A DNA stretch of 52,638 nucleotides. Origin: Paramarasmius palmivorus. Its lineage: Eukaryota > Basidiomycota > Agaricomycetes > Agaricales > Marasmiaceae. Position numbers and translations under genes: made by a program. The stretch is from NCBI GenBank assembly GCA_037176845.1, contig JAYKXP010000234.1:1-52638 (forward strand). Reading direction: 5' to 3'. Positions within the stretch are counted from its first letter, which is position 1, and each line of letters starts with the position of its first letter. Below, in pieces: positions 12,156 through 25,718 of the stretch. Under the pieces are notes generated by a model. The model ran no database searches. It had not been told where the DNA came from and was given only the letters and a program-made list of their open reading frames with translations.

Positions 12156-12939
12156 CGCTGTACTTATCAGATGTCACCATCTCTCATGTAATATGTATAT
12201 TGCCTTCACTGTGACTTCGACGTCCACGGCTGGTACATCATGATGGGTGTGCATCTCAGGTACAAGTGATTGAGTCGGCTTACAGGAGACTAGCATCTCC
12301 TAGGCATACGCGTCGATGATTCAAACCATGTGCAATTGAGTCAGGCCGACTCAATCCAGATGTCCGCTCGATGCACTTTATAACGAATTACTGAATCTAT
12401 GGAGATGAACATAGTGCTCTCTGCACCATGCGCAGATGTTACCTGAAGAAGTAGGATGCCAGCCAGAGGACGAGACAGAAACGAGAGCCGTCACTGAGTG
12501 GTGTCAACGTGGTGAACTGGTTCCGACTCTCTGTCTCCTTCGTCCTCGTGTCGATCTTGGCACTCCTCCTCCTGTTTCTTCTCTCTCGTCTTCACCCGTT
12601 CCATCTCGGGTCAAGGCCGTCGCCTCTTTGCATATTTCACGTTCTTGACATGCAAAGGAGCACTTATGCCCGGTTCTAGCTAGCTCTGGCTCCGATAGTA
12701 ATTCGGCGAAGGGGTATTTGGCCATTGACATTGTGGATATATTGTTTGATATGATGAAGCGTGAGGATGTTTTTGCGTGGTGTGGAGTTTGGATGAGGTT
12801 ATTATGCCAGGTATGGATGTCTATTCGACTTTTAGTCTGGTAGTCAAACATGGTACGTAGACCTGAGGGGACACTCACCTGCATGGAACGTTCATCTTGG
12901 CCTGGTCCAAAAGAGTGGTTAAGATCTCGTTTCTCTTTT
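12156..12939. other. Intergenic, no gene seen
   Basis: Only short overlapping frames are present. A Ser/Pro/Arg-rich stretch near 12520-12600 is low-complexity and reads open on both strands. I assign nothing. Confidence 0.4.
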
Positions 12940-15900
12940 GGTGTAGCCCTAACCCGCACACCAACGTCGTCCTTTCAAGCCGATCTCTTGACTATAGCCA
13001 AGACCTCTACATCCACACCGAACGTGGAGCTTAGCCAACTACTAGGAGTGGATGTCGATGAGGCAAAAAAGTCAATCCAAAATGGGAGTCGACGAGTCGA
13101 CTTTTATGCTGTGGTTCCTGATGCTAAAATGAGACGTGTACAGGTAGGAGCTCCGAGCCTGTCGGTTTGACTAAGAGGATATTGCTGTGAAAGGACGGAT
13201 ATCAGTAAGACACGTTGAAAGATGAAGAATCCAGAGTACTCGCCCCAAAAAGAGTGTACTAACGAGGTCTCAGCGCTCAGCATTCAAACGCCAACCAAAC
13301 TCGAGCTCAACTGTCCATGCTTCCACCACCGTCCCGGCGCCCATAAACCTTTCATTACCATGTGAGAACCATTGCAAGCTCTTCAGCGAGTTGGTCGAAA
13401 TGTCCAAGACAGAGAGAAGCGGCGTTGGTCTTGGGAGAATCGGCGACCAATGCCAGACGCGGTGAGATATTCGTCGTGGAACGAGGCTTGAAGGCAAAGG
13501 GATCGGTGTAGAGGTAATCCGTCAGAATCCTGTGCGATGGTGTACGTGTAGTAGCCTTCGAACATTCGAATCGTGGACTGGACATCTCGAGTACAGGAGC
13601 TAACCTGCGGCCTGACTTGATTTAGTTGTAAAAGTCCAAGGTGCGTGATTACGTGGATTGCCATGGCTGCTTGAAGTCGAGGTGATTGGGAATGGGGTGA
13701 AGTATGTTTGAGAGCGGATGCATTTTTTTGTAGTAACGCAGTAGAGACCATTATCGGATGAGTTTATGAGGATCTGTGCGTGTCGAGGGAGGTACAAGCA
13801 ACGGTAAAATCTGAAGATATGTCAGTAAAAGGTACACAGAAAATGGTTGAGCATACCTTGGGTGTACCGTTCTACGACTGCAAAAGAAACGAACACGCTT
13901 GAAAGAGGTGAAGGACTGGTATCAGCCCGGAGTTATCGGCCCGCCCAAGTTGAAAACGAGCAGCGCGTTTTTCTCCGAGGCTTTTGATTCTTTCCTTGGT
14001 AGATCCACAGTGTCAAGTTTTACATCCTCAATCCTGGTGCAATTGGTGCTCCTGAAGCTTGGCTTCTGCGGATACTATTCCTCTGAAATTGCTTTTTCTA
14101 CTGGCATTGTCGGTCATGAGAAGGGCTCCAACTTCGAATTCTTGAATTTTCATGTGGCCAGCTTCGTAAACGTTGAGCTCTGACGTATATATCGCATGGA
14201 GCATATATGAGAAACAGTAGTGAGTTCATCAGCTACAAATTGACCGATGTTCACCTTGACACTTACACCCTTATTCGTAGCTCTTGCGCTTGTCATTCCA
14301 TCCAGGACCCTTGAAAATGGAGTGGGCAAAACCCCAGCTATGGGCTGGAATCCTTACAATGTATTCTCGTACGTACTGCCCTTGACTCTCCGACTGCATT
14401 CTTTGTTGATGCAGAAAGTACTGTAGGTGTGGTGCAACAGAAGCTCAGTATCGAAGTAACGCACAAAAGTTGGTGGATTTGGGTTTGAAGCAGGCTGGGT
14501 ATGAGTATTTGAATCTGTGCGTTATCATCCTTCAGTCTTAGTCTTCATGTGTATCTGGCTGATCACGAACGGTTGCGGTTGGCAGGGATTGTGGTTGGCA
14601 AGGCACAAGACGCGATTCATCAGGCGGTTTTACGTGGAATACAACTCGTTTTCCGTCTGGAATACCTGCGTTGGCTTCATTCGTGCATAGTTTGGGATTG
14701 AAGTTTGGGGTTTATTCGGATGCGTACGTACTATGCCAGCTGATCTCTAGTCAAATGCTCACCAGACGTTCGACTCGGAACCTAGTGGTTATTTCTCATG
14801 TGACGACGTCAATGGGAGCGCCCGTTGGATTGGATCACTCAACTTCGAAGATCAAGATGCGGAGACGTTTGCCAGCTGGGGAGCGGATTATCTCAAGTAT
14901 GATAACTGTTATGCGGTTAGCGAGACGGATTTTGTGGATTTTGACCTGCCGTTTGAGGTGAGTGGCTTGACTGATGTTAAGACAAGGCATCGCTGACATG
15001 TGTTTTCAGCTCAAGGTCAGACATTCTCTCAATGGAAATCAGATGTGGACTGACACCCCATCATCCCATAGCCGCGCTTCACCAAAATGAGGGACTCGCT
15101 TGCAGCGACGGGACGTACTATCCTTTACTCGGCTTGTGAATGGGGTTTACAAGATCCCGCAAGATGGCCTGGAATCACTGTCGCCAATTCATGGAGGATG
15201 TCGTGCGTTCAAGTTCTCACAGTTGCTACCGCTTAACAGCCTTACTGATTCTCCCCAAGTAACGATATAGGCCCTCCTGCTACATGGGATAACCTGTTCC
15301 GGATAATCAACCAGGTCGTGCCGATTACTGGTTTCACGGGACCTGGAGGATTCAACGATTTGGATATGCTCTATGTTGGGAATAGTGGGTTGACAGCTGC
15401 AGAACAGCAGACGCACTTTTCGTTTTGGGCTGCGGCGAAGAGTCCGTTGTTCATTGGGATTGATATAACGCGGCCTGAGAGCGAGATTGCTGATGCGCTT
15501 GAGATTCTGAAGAATGAAAGGGTGATTGCGGTAAATGTGGGTGACGAGTTCCTTGTTCTTGCTTTGTTGGCTGATAGTGTTCCTATAGCAAGATTCATTG
15601 GGCAAATCGATCAGCTTCAAGAGGCGTTACACGAACGATAGTGACATTTGGGCAGGGCCTCTATCCGATGGTTCAACGGTCGTTCGTACGTATCCAGACC
15701 TTTCGAAATCACCGGATTAGGTGCTAACAGCCCTCGTGTTCAGTTATCATCAACCTACAGACATCATCTCGAATGGTAACTCTAAACCTTGCTGATGTAG
15801 GCTTCTCTTCTGCGAACGCGCAAGACCTCGTCACGGGCAACGACCTCGGAAGGCTCACTGACATGTAAGCACACAATTCCTCGCTTTGGCTTTGACGAAT

Positions 15901-16745
15901 AGCGTTTAAAGTTCTCGTCATAGCTACGCCACTACTCTCGCGGGCCACGGCTCCATGCTGCTTAAGCTAAGCTCAGGAAGCACAGTCTCTCCTCCAGACT
16001 TTACGTTCTACCCTGCTTCTTCTGGTACCCTTTCCGGAGGAGCCAACACCCGAGACGTGAACGGTACAACTATTGTTGGGTTTATCGGCAACGGAGGCAA
16101 ACTCACGCTCGATAACCTCGATGGAGGAAGCTCCGGAGGTACCAAGTTACTTGCGATTGATTATATCAACGCCGAGTGGACGATGAGTAACACTGCTTGC
16201 TCGAATTGTAGGCAAGCTATGTTGCGCGTGAATGGTGGTGAAGAGGTTAGGGTGCAGATGCCTCTTAGTGGGCAGGTATGACATCTGTGTTGTTTCGGTT
16301 GAGATTTTGAATAACACGGTTTTTACAGAGCTGGGATATCGTGTTCCAGGGTTATCTTGTATCTGTACCGGGGTTTAGAGCTGGGAAGACCAATACGTTG
16401 GAGATATATAATCCATCCGCGTATACGCCTGATTTCGTTCGTGTTGGCATTGCCGTGTAACGCAGAGTGTAGTTTTTTGTGCACCATCTTATGATTTCTG
16501 TTTTCGACGAGTTTTCGATGTAGGAAGAATTTGGCCTGCACTCCTGCGACGCGTTACCACGGGCAGTATGCACACTAGGTCATGTTGACGCCCAATGCAT
16601 TTCAAAGAACACAAGCTTTGCTTCAACTCGGTCAAGAATCCAGTCGCGAGCTGTGTTTTGATGACAATGATACTGAGGTGTATCTATTACCAATTTCTGA
16701 GTGGTCGGAGGAGGAAAACGAGTACGGGATCGGGGTTTCGTGATA
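12940..16745. repeat. Segmental duplication block, copy 1 (upstream region + GH27 + 3' flank)
   Basis: The block matches 40920-44280. Upstream matches include TCGTCCTTTCAAGC at both left ends and the AAAGAGTGTACTA word (about 13250 and 41260). The GH27 genes then align throughout, and the match continues into the 3' flank, ending just after GGGTTTCGTGATAGGAT. Copy 1 carries roughly 520 bp between 13400 and 13960 that are missing from copy 2 but are represented in the relic at 34440-34930. HNH gene sequence follows both copies. Confidence 0.85.
14247..16460 (+). CDS. Alpha-galactosidase, GH27, with CBM35-like domain (copy 1, intact, 545 aa)
   Basis: The enzyme releases terminal alpha-1,6-galactose from galactosides such as melibiose and galactomannan. 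Exons: 14247-14368, 14427-14516, 14586-14723, 14786-14957, 15010-15015, 15072-15202, 15260-15536, 15589-15685, 15744-15864, 15924-16275 and 16329-16460, all in frame. Residues 1-21 form a secretion signal, so the product is probably extracellular. GH27 signatures include [23 protein letters not shown] with nucleophile Asp156, the WRMS-NDIG region with acid/base Asp222, and FNDLDML at 251-257. A C-terminal beta domain follows. The last ~140 residues ([14 protein letters not shown] onward, ending [11 protein letters not shown]) look like CBM35. Exon 5 is only 6 nt. This is the most complete of three copies in the window. Catalytic residues are assigned by family knowledge. Confidence 0.93.
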
Positions 16746-17371
16746 GGATAATCTTGCGTACAGAGCCTTGTGGTGGACTTGATTGAATATTGAACGTTTT
16801 GAACGTCGAGGCCCAGGATCGATATCGGAGTCCTCCAATTTGCCTGTTCAGCCAAATCATGGGGGTCTAGAGACCTAATGTTCTCAGACTCGTAGCTTAC
16901 ATTCACGAGCTTAAGGGCTTATTGGCCTGGGACCACGACTCTGCATGGTGATGAATTCGAAGAAGACGGTAAGTACATCTGCATTCAAGTTCTGCGGCCA
17001 CCAATCGTCGATTTGAATTCGGTATTTTATTAGTCCTTGATGAGGCTATTCCTAGAGACTTGGAGATGGTTTTCTTGTACTTATACTAAGTTGCTACACC
17101 TGAAAACGCCTGAAAGTCGCCGCCTTCAAGTTCAAGCAAAAAATTCATCTGTGTCAGAAAGGCCAGAACTAGTCGATCAAAGTACTCGCTGGCGGCGGTA
17201 AGGGAGAGGAAATAAGGATCGGGGTAAGGCTTTCGGGGTTTAAACGTTTAGCCTTGAGGAAGGATGTACGAAAAAGCAGGAGAAAGAAAAGCGGCGGGAT
17301 GTGTCACCTTTTTTGGTTTGACAGGGCGCGGGAGTTGCTTACCCGGAAAGGAGCGACCACTTGACATAATG
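16461..17371. other. GH27 3' flank and unique DNA, no gene seen
   Basis: Up to about 16745 the sequence matches the 3' flank of GH27 copy 2 and contains GAGTGGTCGGAGGAGGAAAA. It then diverges from the other block. No exon is recognised before the HNH fragment. Confidence 0.5.
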
Positions 17372-17633
17372 ATGGCACTCGACGCCTATCGTCTACACCC
17401 TCCCAAACCCTTGCAATATGGCGATTCTAACATCCGGATCTTCATTTCCGTTTCTGCGGATCTAGCTCTAGACATTACAGTACCAGGGAATCGACTATGG
17501 CCCGAAGACGCACTCCTCACCTTCCCGAAGACTTTTTTGCACTCGCTAGATCTAAACCAAAATAACTGGATTCCTTGGTTGCGATATGCATCCTACACCA
17601 TCACAGGGCAACCTGGGTTTCTCTCCTTGACTC
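17372..17633 (+). pseudogene. Truncated 5' fragment of an HNH-protein gene
   Basis: From its ATG this copies the start of the intact HNH gene at 44702, with shared segments RLHPPKPLQYGDSNIRIF, ALLTFPKTFLHSL and NNWIPWLRYASYTITGQPG. The similarity stops at about 17633, before the HNH domain. A small in-frame insertion lies near 17462-17485. The frame stays open into unrelated DNA to 17884, giving a chimeric 206-codon frame if the upstream ATG at 17264 is used. Lacking the nuclease core, it cannot encode a normal HNH protein. Confidence 0.75.
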
Positions 17634-20600
17634 TGATGAATTTGTTTTTGCTGATCTTCCTCAATAGTCTTTGCTTCTCTCCTCATCTGCCGATTTCAAC
17701 GCCAACTCCAGTTCACTCCACACGTCCTCCAGATCTACGCAAGACACCGAAAGTTACCAACGTCGGCCATTACAAGCATCCCCTTCACCAAGGTCCCGAA
17801 CACAACTGCGCCGACATGTCGACCTCACCAAGAAGAGAACGCCTCCCAGCCGTACATTCCCAACAGTCACCTCCAACATTTTGAACGCCCACTATTCCAT
17901 CTCAAGACTACCGGCCTTCAACATCCTCAATTCTAACTAAACTCTCCTGCTGCTCCCTATTGCCTACCGGTCTATCAACGTCAACTCCCCTAGCCCACCT
18001 CGTCTTACACTCAAGCGAGCTAACTCTCACGGATGAATAGTCGTTTTTTCCTGTCAGACTTCAATTGTAGATGGACTATACGCAAGCATCGAGGGGTATT
18101 GAAGCATTGAGTGAGCATTTTCATTTCTTTTTCGTCTGTTCCACTAATCACTCAGTCAAGACTCAATAGATATTGTTGTTGCCGACATTCGCTACTGGTA
18201 CTACGCTATCACCCATTTGGGGATTCGGAGAAAGTCATCTACAGTACGTCGTTCTAGTCCACCTGCTCCGCGTGCAGTGCTCATTCGCGCACCAGAGTAT
18301 AATCTATCAAAGCTGCAAGTTGGGCGGAATGTACTGGGCTCTAAAACGGCTATATCTTATTTATCCCTGACTATTAAGACAACTTGAGCCCCAAATGTAC
18401 AATATCAAGTTCGACGATAAAGTACCCAAATCATCATCCTTTCTAGCAGCCCAGACCCAGACCCAGTATCTAGAAGCATCATATGTCAGGCATTTGCGAG
18501 TCGCGTCAAAGTTGAATATACACCACCTTCCTCCTTCTCCTTCATTTCCAGCGTAATGATGTCTACCTGCTCCCCTTCTACATCCTCGTGCTCAGGAAAA
18601 GAAGCAGCCAACGCCCTTCTAACGACCCAACCAACACCCAGCTATACATGACCAGCCATAGGAGCCACCAAAAGCACATCTTTCCCTTGCCCTTCCTTTA
18701 CCCCTGTGTTCCGAGGTACCATAACACGGAACACCACAGCCTACCCAGCCTATCCATTCCATACCCCTCACTTACACCCCTACTTCCCTTGCTGACCTTG
18801 GCGCTTTCGACGTCAACCGCCACCCGATACCCAACAACACCCCCCGCGTCCCTTCTCATACCCCAGATCGCATTTGTGAGCGCAAGGACAGGGGCGAGGA
18901 ACCATAGGGCTGCGATAAACACAGACGCGGAGGTGTGTGGGAGTAATGGGGAGGCGAAAAGGATGGAGAAGGAGAATTCTCTACGTCGACCTAAACTTCC
19001 TCAATTCCAGCTGCGCTATCCCGTAGAACGTCCTGGTCAAGTCGCGGGCGTTGGTTGACATCCGCCGCTCTGTTCTCCTCTCATCTCTTGACTACATGCC
19101 TTCTCCATCACGAGGATACGCAGGGCGAGCTCTTGAGGATGTTTTGTGCTCTGGCCATGGGTAGATGGCTACATATTCTTCGTCGTCCATTTTTGACCAT
19201 CTTTCCAAACACGCCCGTGTAGCCCTGACCAGTCCTTTTCCCGCGTAGCTATCAAGCACTGAAGAGCGTCGACGTGCCTAACAACTATGCCTGGGTTTTA
19301 GATGATCTGGTGCCGTGTGCCATTGGGGTATACACCACGAGGTGAGGCCGATGAGGTTGCACGGGAAGCGTGTTCGGGTTGCCAGCTCGAGGCTAATAGA
19401 GCAACCGCAGCCGAAGTATCGCAGGTATGTGGAGCATACGCTAGTCCGAAGTAGTGGAGGTCAAGAAGCTTGTTTGAATCGACGTCGAGGAAAAGAACGA
19501 GACACATCCGCCTATATCCCCTGCCCCATCCCAAATACTTCCTCTCCCCCCACATAACCTCCTTCCAAGCCCTGCCATCATAGTAGTATCCACCGAAACG
19601 ATGCCTGGTGTTATTTCATTAGATGAACGACTTCCCTTTGATCTCGAGAATATGTACTTACCATTTGCTTAGTGCCGTATACACCACACCCTTTACTGCC
19701 TTCTTATCCTCCACCTGTATCCTATAATTGACGTCTCCACATGGTTTTTCTGAGCGCGAATGACGCGTAGAGCGACTGGGGAACGAGGATAGTGGTAGGT
19801 CCAAAAAGCCTGGATTTTCCTTGCTGTGTCCTATCCCGAGCGTTCTGTACACGCTCCGACCCCCCATTTTCCTTTCTTTATGTATCTTCTCATTGTCCAT
19901 GTAAAGGGGAAAACCTTCATTTCCAATAGAATGGATGGGGCGAACGGGAGTCAAGGCCTGGATGACTCGCTCGAGAGCGTGAGCCTGACCGTCCCAATGA
20001 ACACAGTTTGAACGGCTCGGTGATGCGAATGAAGGCTTTTAAGAGCTGCATCGAGGATGAAACGGCCTAGGGAGGTGCGGTGGAGGGAGGTGTAGTAGGT
20101 CGAGTGTGGGTATGAGTGCGGTGTAGCAAGATAGGACGGTGCTTGGAGGCTGTCTTTCCTCGGACAGTGAGGGGTGTCGTGCTATATAATAAATTTTGTT
20201 TGGAGCTTGTGCTAGCTGGTCGTTTTATCGATGAAATCGATGAAAGACTATGGAATGAAGGATGAGGATTCACTGGATGACAAGGGAAAAAGTTATTACG
20301 CACCTACTCATTTCATTTTTTTTTTTCAAACTACTGACCCAACGGACGCTCGATATTCAGAGGATAGAGGAATACTATGAGATCTTAGGAGGAGGGAGAA
20401 CGATGTCGAAGCGTCGTTGAAGAGACCATAGTGGTGAGAGTGGAAAGGAGCTGCGTTGAGCGCGTCAACTCGACGACGCGTACAATCAATCTTTCGCCTC
20501 TTGGAATTTTACATGCATAGAGATAGTACATAGCCCTGCATATTGAACAAGCTAAATCATACAGCAGTACCAGAGGCGTAAAAAATACAACAAGGTAAAA

Positions 20601-23600
20601 TGTAAAAATTCACAATGAGATGGCCGCTGCCCTGAAGGCTGCACCAAACTTCCACCCCTTCAGCCGCCCTATTATCGAGTCTGCGTTCTCAAGTAGTGCT
20701 CAAGGCGTCGACGATACACCATCTTCCTTTCCAACTGTTACCTTCCCGACAAAAAATATCTGTTTCCTCCGAGTTTGCATGCATGCTCGCATCCGAGGTC
20801 ACCAGAAATACCAAGGAGTCGAGACGACGCGCGAGTCGAGTTCTGTACAGCGCTGAGCTTTGCTTCAATGCGAGTGTGGTGAAAAGCCTGCAAAGGAACG
20901 CAAAAGGTGTCAGAAACCGAATAGAACAGAAAGAACAAGACGCCGACACGCACCAGTATCAAGATGTTGCGTTATCCCTTGAAGACCAAAAGAACGGGGT
21001 GACAAGCTAGCCTCCGGGATTAAAAGCAGACGAAATCAATCATCGACGTTAACGATTGAATCTGAAATGACTAAAGTCGGATGCCAAATAATTAAACAAT
21101 CGTGTCGTTGACATAGGGCGCCTGGAAATGAGCGATTTCAGAGATGAGATAGCCAGGAAAGATGGCTAAAACTTACGCATGCAGCGGATTTTGACATTCC
21201 AAGTTCCACATAGTGACATCGACGAGTCAACCGTGATGACACCTAGAAGTATCCGTTCATTGATCAATCCAGATGGGGGCATGAGCCTCGGTGTATGGTA
21301 GACGGAGGATGTGGGTAGGGGAGAAAGCGGCAGGTTATGGATGTTCGAGTGCATAGCTTGCTCAGCCTGAGCTGGCCAGTACATCTTGTCACCACCAACT
21401 CCAAGAACCCGCTGCCTACCCATCTTTCCAATCCCGGACGATGAGATCCCTCGATACCGTCAGACAGGCCTTCTCGACGTTAAGAGCCCAGATCAGGGAA
21501 GGAACGAGAATGACGACGGATTCGAAAGCGTACTTAAAGACTGGAGGCCTGAGTCTTTGAGAACGCTGTATAGGGTAGTAGCAAACACGGTATACGAGTC
21601 GTAGGTGTCATGGAAGTTGCGAGCATGTCTCTATAGGGGACTTGAGCCTGTCAAAGCCAATGTCGGAGACGCAGATATATTGCGTATCTTCTATTGCAGA
21701 GGCGTCTGGGACAATGAAAGCGATGGTCTCAGTGAACGACTAGTACGCCATAGGAATCACGGACCTACGGATATTTGTTCTGTGAGATAGTTTCTCGAAG
21801 GATACTGAGTGCTTGGGAAGCAAGAATAACATGCGCACAGTCCGCCTCTCTCTCTTTCCTCCTCGCTATACCGCTCCTGGCTGCGTCTCAGATTGCGATA
21901 GCTTCCGATACACCCATAAGCCCAGGCTTCCACACTCGAATCCACAGCATCCGCCAGCGAAGAACGGTGCCGAGGCTGTCGCATCTAACGGATCCAAACC
22001 AACAAAAGTTTCGGAGCTGGAAGGGTTCACAAGTGTAGACTTGTACAGTTCTATCGTTTCTCCTGAGGATACGAGGTGTCGGTGAGGTTTGAAGAATTCA
22101 ACGTATGATGTATCCGGCGTACGATAAGCCGCGGGGACATGTGTCTAGTGGAAGTGTATCGGCTTCTGGCTCTCCGCAAGACGTGTAAGGGATAGCATTG
22201 AACATGTCGCTGCTGCTGATGTATGACCATTAGCAATGTTCTGAAAGTAAAAGACACTAAAGACGCGAAAGTACTCACCCAGACAATGACGTATGGATAA
22301 AAAGATGACCCAAGGACAATCTCCTCCTCCATACGACATGTAGGTACTTGAGATCCCGAGTAAACAGAGGTACTCAAGGAGATCGAGGGTGCAGGGGTGT
22401 AGATATTCGTTTTTGGGTACATCGGTCTGACGAGGATAACTGCTAGTGATTGCAGTATTTCGTACGATGATGCTCCGAGGTAAGCGTACGATAGTAAAAT
22501 GTACAGAACGTTGCCGCATTCTCAGACGGCGGCAGCATCCAAATCGTTGTACACGACACATTGGCGTGTGTAGTCTCCAAGACGACTTGGAATGTTTGAT
22601 TTTGTCGGAGGATCAGGCCACACTGAATGGTTGGATGACCGGTCGCTTTAGAAGTTACACAGATGCCTAGGTGTGTCGGTTAGTACTACTGAAGATGGTA
22701 TAAAGTAGCAGCTACTTACCAACTTGAATAACGATTAGTGGAACATTCACTCGTAACTTGTTTGCCATGTGTTCATGGCTTGCTGAGCTGCCCCAGAAAT
22801 TTGTTTACCTTGACCCGAGCTAAAGGATCCGGAGATCCAGGCTTCAAAGCTGCTAGTGTTGAAAATAGAGCCGATGAACGTGCTTGCCCGGTAAGAGATA
22901 TGACTCTGTGGTTCGACACGGGAAATAGTACCGTTTTCGACGCTCGTTACTGTCGATGTTTCAGAGGGTGAAGCAGGGAGTACGCCAAATAGGACGTGAA
23001 ATGCTCATCTACGAGCATAAGCACCCGAATTGATGCACCTCGAGGACCAGAACCGGCGCGGAAAGTGTTCCGGACGAACTGCGAATCCGTGGATTTGTAT
23101 TTGTCGCTATGAAACACGCGATATCAGTAAGAGGTATGGAGAAGGGAAGAGAGCTACTCACAGAAAGGTGAGGTTAGTCTCACACTCACTGATTTGCCCG
23201 TAAAACCAATATCAAGCTCGCAACGGTGGGCAGCCTTGATAGCTCGATCTACTTGAAATGTGAAGGTCATGGCTCTACGTTTGCGCAAGGTAGACAGTTC
23301 GGCTCCTTCGCTGCTGTTGCTAACGTTCCCGTCAGAATCTCGTCTATCCAACGATGCGGCTGGATATACTACACATACCTTCGTCTATCCGGGTATCGAA
23401 CATGCCTGGTCTTTGAAATTTGACAGCTCGAATGAACAACCGAGTGCTGTCTAGTTGACGTACGCCCTCACCAAGACAACACCAGCTTCAAAAGTTAGAA
23501 GCCTAAAACATCAGCAAAGCGCGCCGCCAAAGTCGAGTTAATAGCTCTTACCAGTGACTAGTGAATGATCATCGCTAAGTAGCCCTTCCTTCGCAAGAGT

Positions 23601-23819
23601 ATCCTATTTAACAGTCTTGCCGATCCGAGCTTCCCATAAGCCTTTTCCGTTTGCTGAGATTCGAAGCCGGCCTGACCTGGACCCAAAAACGAGTGGATCT
23701 TGAGGCCTGTGGTTGAACTATGCCTAATTATAAGATAACAGCCATGAGATGCACAAAACGAGCTCACCATGACGCTTTCAGCACATTACCTGAACCAGCT
23801 CCCGGTACTTCTCGATGAA
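17634..23819. other. Gene-poor stretch; only unrecognised frames
   Basis: I find no intact gene. Minus-strand frames at 18698-18922 (one hydrophobic segment, FIAALWFLAPVLALTNAIW) and 19298-19954 could be exons of a small membrane-associated protein. A minus-strand frame near 23154-23351, followed by an exon-like stretch ending near 22968, has protein-like composition. Splice phases did not join cleanly in any of these. A poly-T run lies near 20318-20328. Confidence 0.3.
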
Positions 23820-25718
23820 GGATCTTCATTCTCTTGACCTTTCCCCGCCTTTCCGATATCCTATAGTTGCCGAGCGTCGTCTCCTTGCTACCCGAAATCT
23901 TGTTCGGCTACTCCCAGAGAAGTTGACAGTCGTTCTCTCTTTCAATCTGAATTTCTTCGCGCCAGCATGATGGGTTGGATTTGTTGAACGGTACCTATAC
24001 GCCCAATGTCATAAAAACAGTCGGAAGGTACGTAGAATGAACTTGCCTAGGGTTTCCAGGTTGCGTCTGAACTGTAAGAGTCGCCCCATGTGTGCCGTTT
24101 GGTGACAGTGGTACACATCCCATCTTCCATATTCTCGCTCTTTGTCCTTTTCTCTCTTTCCGTGATACGGGGTTGCGGGCGTCGTATAGTTGTATTTTGT
24201 TACCTGGTAGTAGAGTCTTTACACCTGTACTCGGCATCTTCACGCTGTATGCCTGAAATGAACATCCACCTATTTTGTTCGAGAATGTGTTTGTTAATAC
24301 CAACCCAAGGATACGGGATATCAAAGACAATACCTTGGGATTTGAGATTGCCACGTCTAATCTAGCCTGAAATTCCGGTATGGTGGATATGCTCGAGGCG
24401 ACACTGCGGCGATTGAGAGGATTCATAAAGGCCACTAGTATGTATGAGCGACCAAGGATTGGGCTTTGAGTGAGAACTCACCCATAAAAACGGCGACTAC
24501 CTTGATCATTGGCAGTCAAGTCCAGTGGGCCGAGTTGAGGATCTAAGAGATTCGAGCATTCATTCATTGAGCTTTCCATGTGTTGTATGGGGTTCTTGAG
24601 GCGACAACATTGAAATGACTTGCTGTACATGTGTTCGCGAGATGAGAATGCGAGGGACGACCTGGATAAGAACTATAACCACTCACCGTTATTTCTCTGA
24701 CCCGTAAACCCATAGTCAGCACGTCATGCGAGATGTGGAATGGATCCCGAAGTACTCAGGCTTAGGCCATGCGTCGTCTTTGATAACTAGGGTAGGGAAG
24801 AAGAGATGTAGCTGTGTTTGAAGCACAAGAAAGAAGAGACGTACTTTAGTTGGGTATTTCTCAGTCTTTGGAAGGATAGAAAGCCCTTGATATATATACT
24901 GAGTGCTGCCTATATCAATATAGATGAGCGTAGTCTCCAGAGAAGAAGATGCGCGTGAACTGACCGGTCTGGGACTGCCAGTGAAACGAGCCCTCGGCGA
25001 CCTATTTTCTTTCACTGTTTCGACCCTCGAGTGTTAGCTACCTTGATGGGCGAAAGAGGATCATGATCATGTTTGGCGAACAAGAAGGACTGTGCTAGTG
25101 TGCTTGTGGGTGTGATTACAATCAAGAGGTGCTGTCACGACACGTTTGAGGAACGGTGTTCTGCCTAACCACCATCTTTCAGTCGACGCGATTTTCAGGC
25201 ATCTCGTTCCTCTGTCGACCTTGGCTTCCTGTCGTATCAACAAGTCACTGAGGTTGGTTAATGTGTGGCTCACTCTACATTTTTTTAAAAACTGACGCAC
25301 CTATTTTATAGCAGCACCATCGACAATCACAGCTGGCCTATAATCCACAACAAATAGCGCGACACCAGCCCACTCCTCCATCCTATATAGCCGCCAACTC
25401 TGTAGGCCTTTTCCAGCATCCTCTGCAGCAGAATCCCAAAGACAACTACACCAACACCCAGATGAGCGCGTGCACGAAACAACCTCAGCACACCTTACCT
25501 GCAACGCTCAGCTCCCTCCAGCAGTCTCCAAGGCATAACCAGCGCCTACTACAGCATCCACACTAACGCCCTCTGGAGATCACCGACCATTCCATCTATC
25601 CATCACATCGTGCACCCAACAGCTATAAAGCTGTCGTATGCCTCGTGCACTCCACGACCTCTCCTGCTGTTCCACTACCACCACCAAACCCTTCAGCCCT
25701 AGTTCTCCCTCGTCAACA
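23820..25718. repeat. Upstream part of the gene B segmental duplication
   Basis: This is the partner of 8230-9906. Similarity is patchy in the left part and strong from about 25510 to the gene B start codon. Overlapping frames on the minus strand (23995-24435, 24716-25015) contain protein-like runs such as DDAWPKPEYFGIHS, but no complete model could be built. The section 25307-25405 is the one also found as a relic at 5390. Confidence 0.6.

Noticed and set aside
12500..12650. Overlapping Arg/Ser/Pro-rich frames on both strands
   Set aside because: Low-complexity pyrimidine/purine-skewed DNA opens frames on both strands; no motif or splice support.
18698..19954. Minus-strand membrane-protein gene
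   Set aside because: One hydrophobic segment is visible, but exon phases would not join and no family was recognised, so it is only mentioned within the gene-poor entry.
23995..24435. 146-codon minus-strand frame
   Set aside because: It overlaps the A/B upstream duplication, is not open in the partner copy near 8.4-8.8 kb, and shows no domain.
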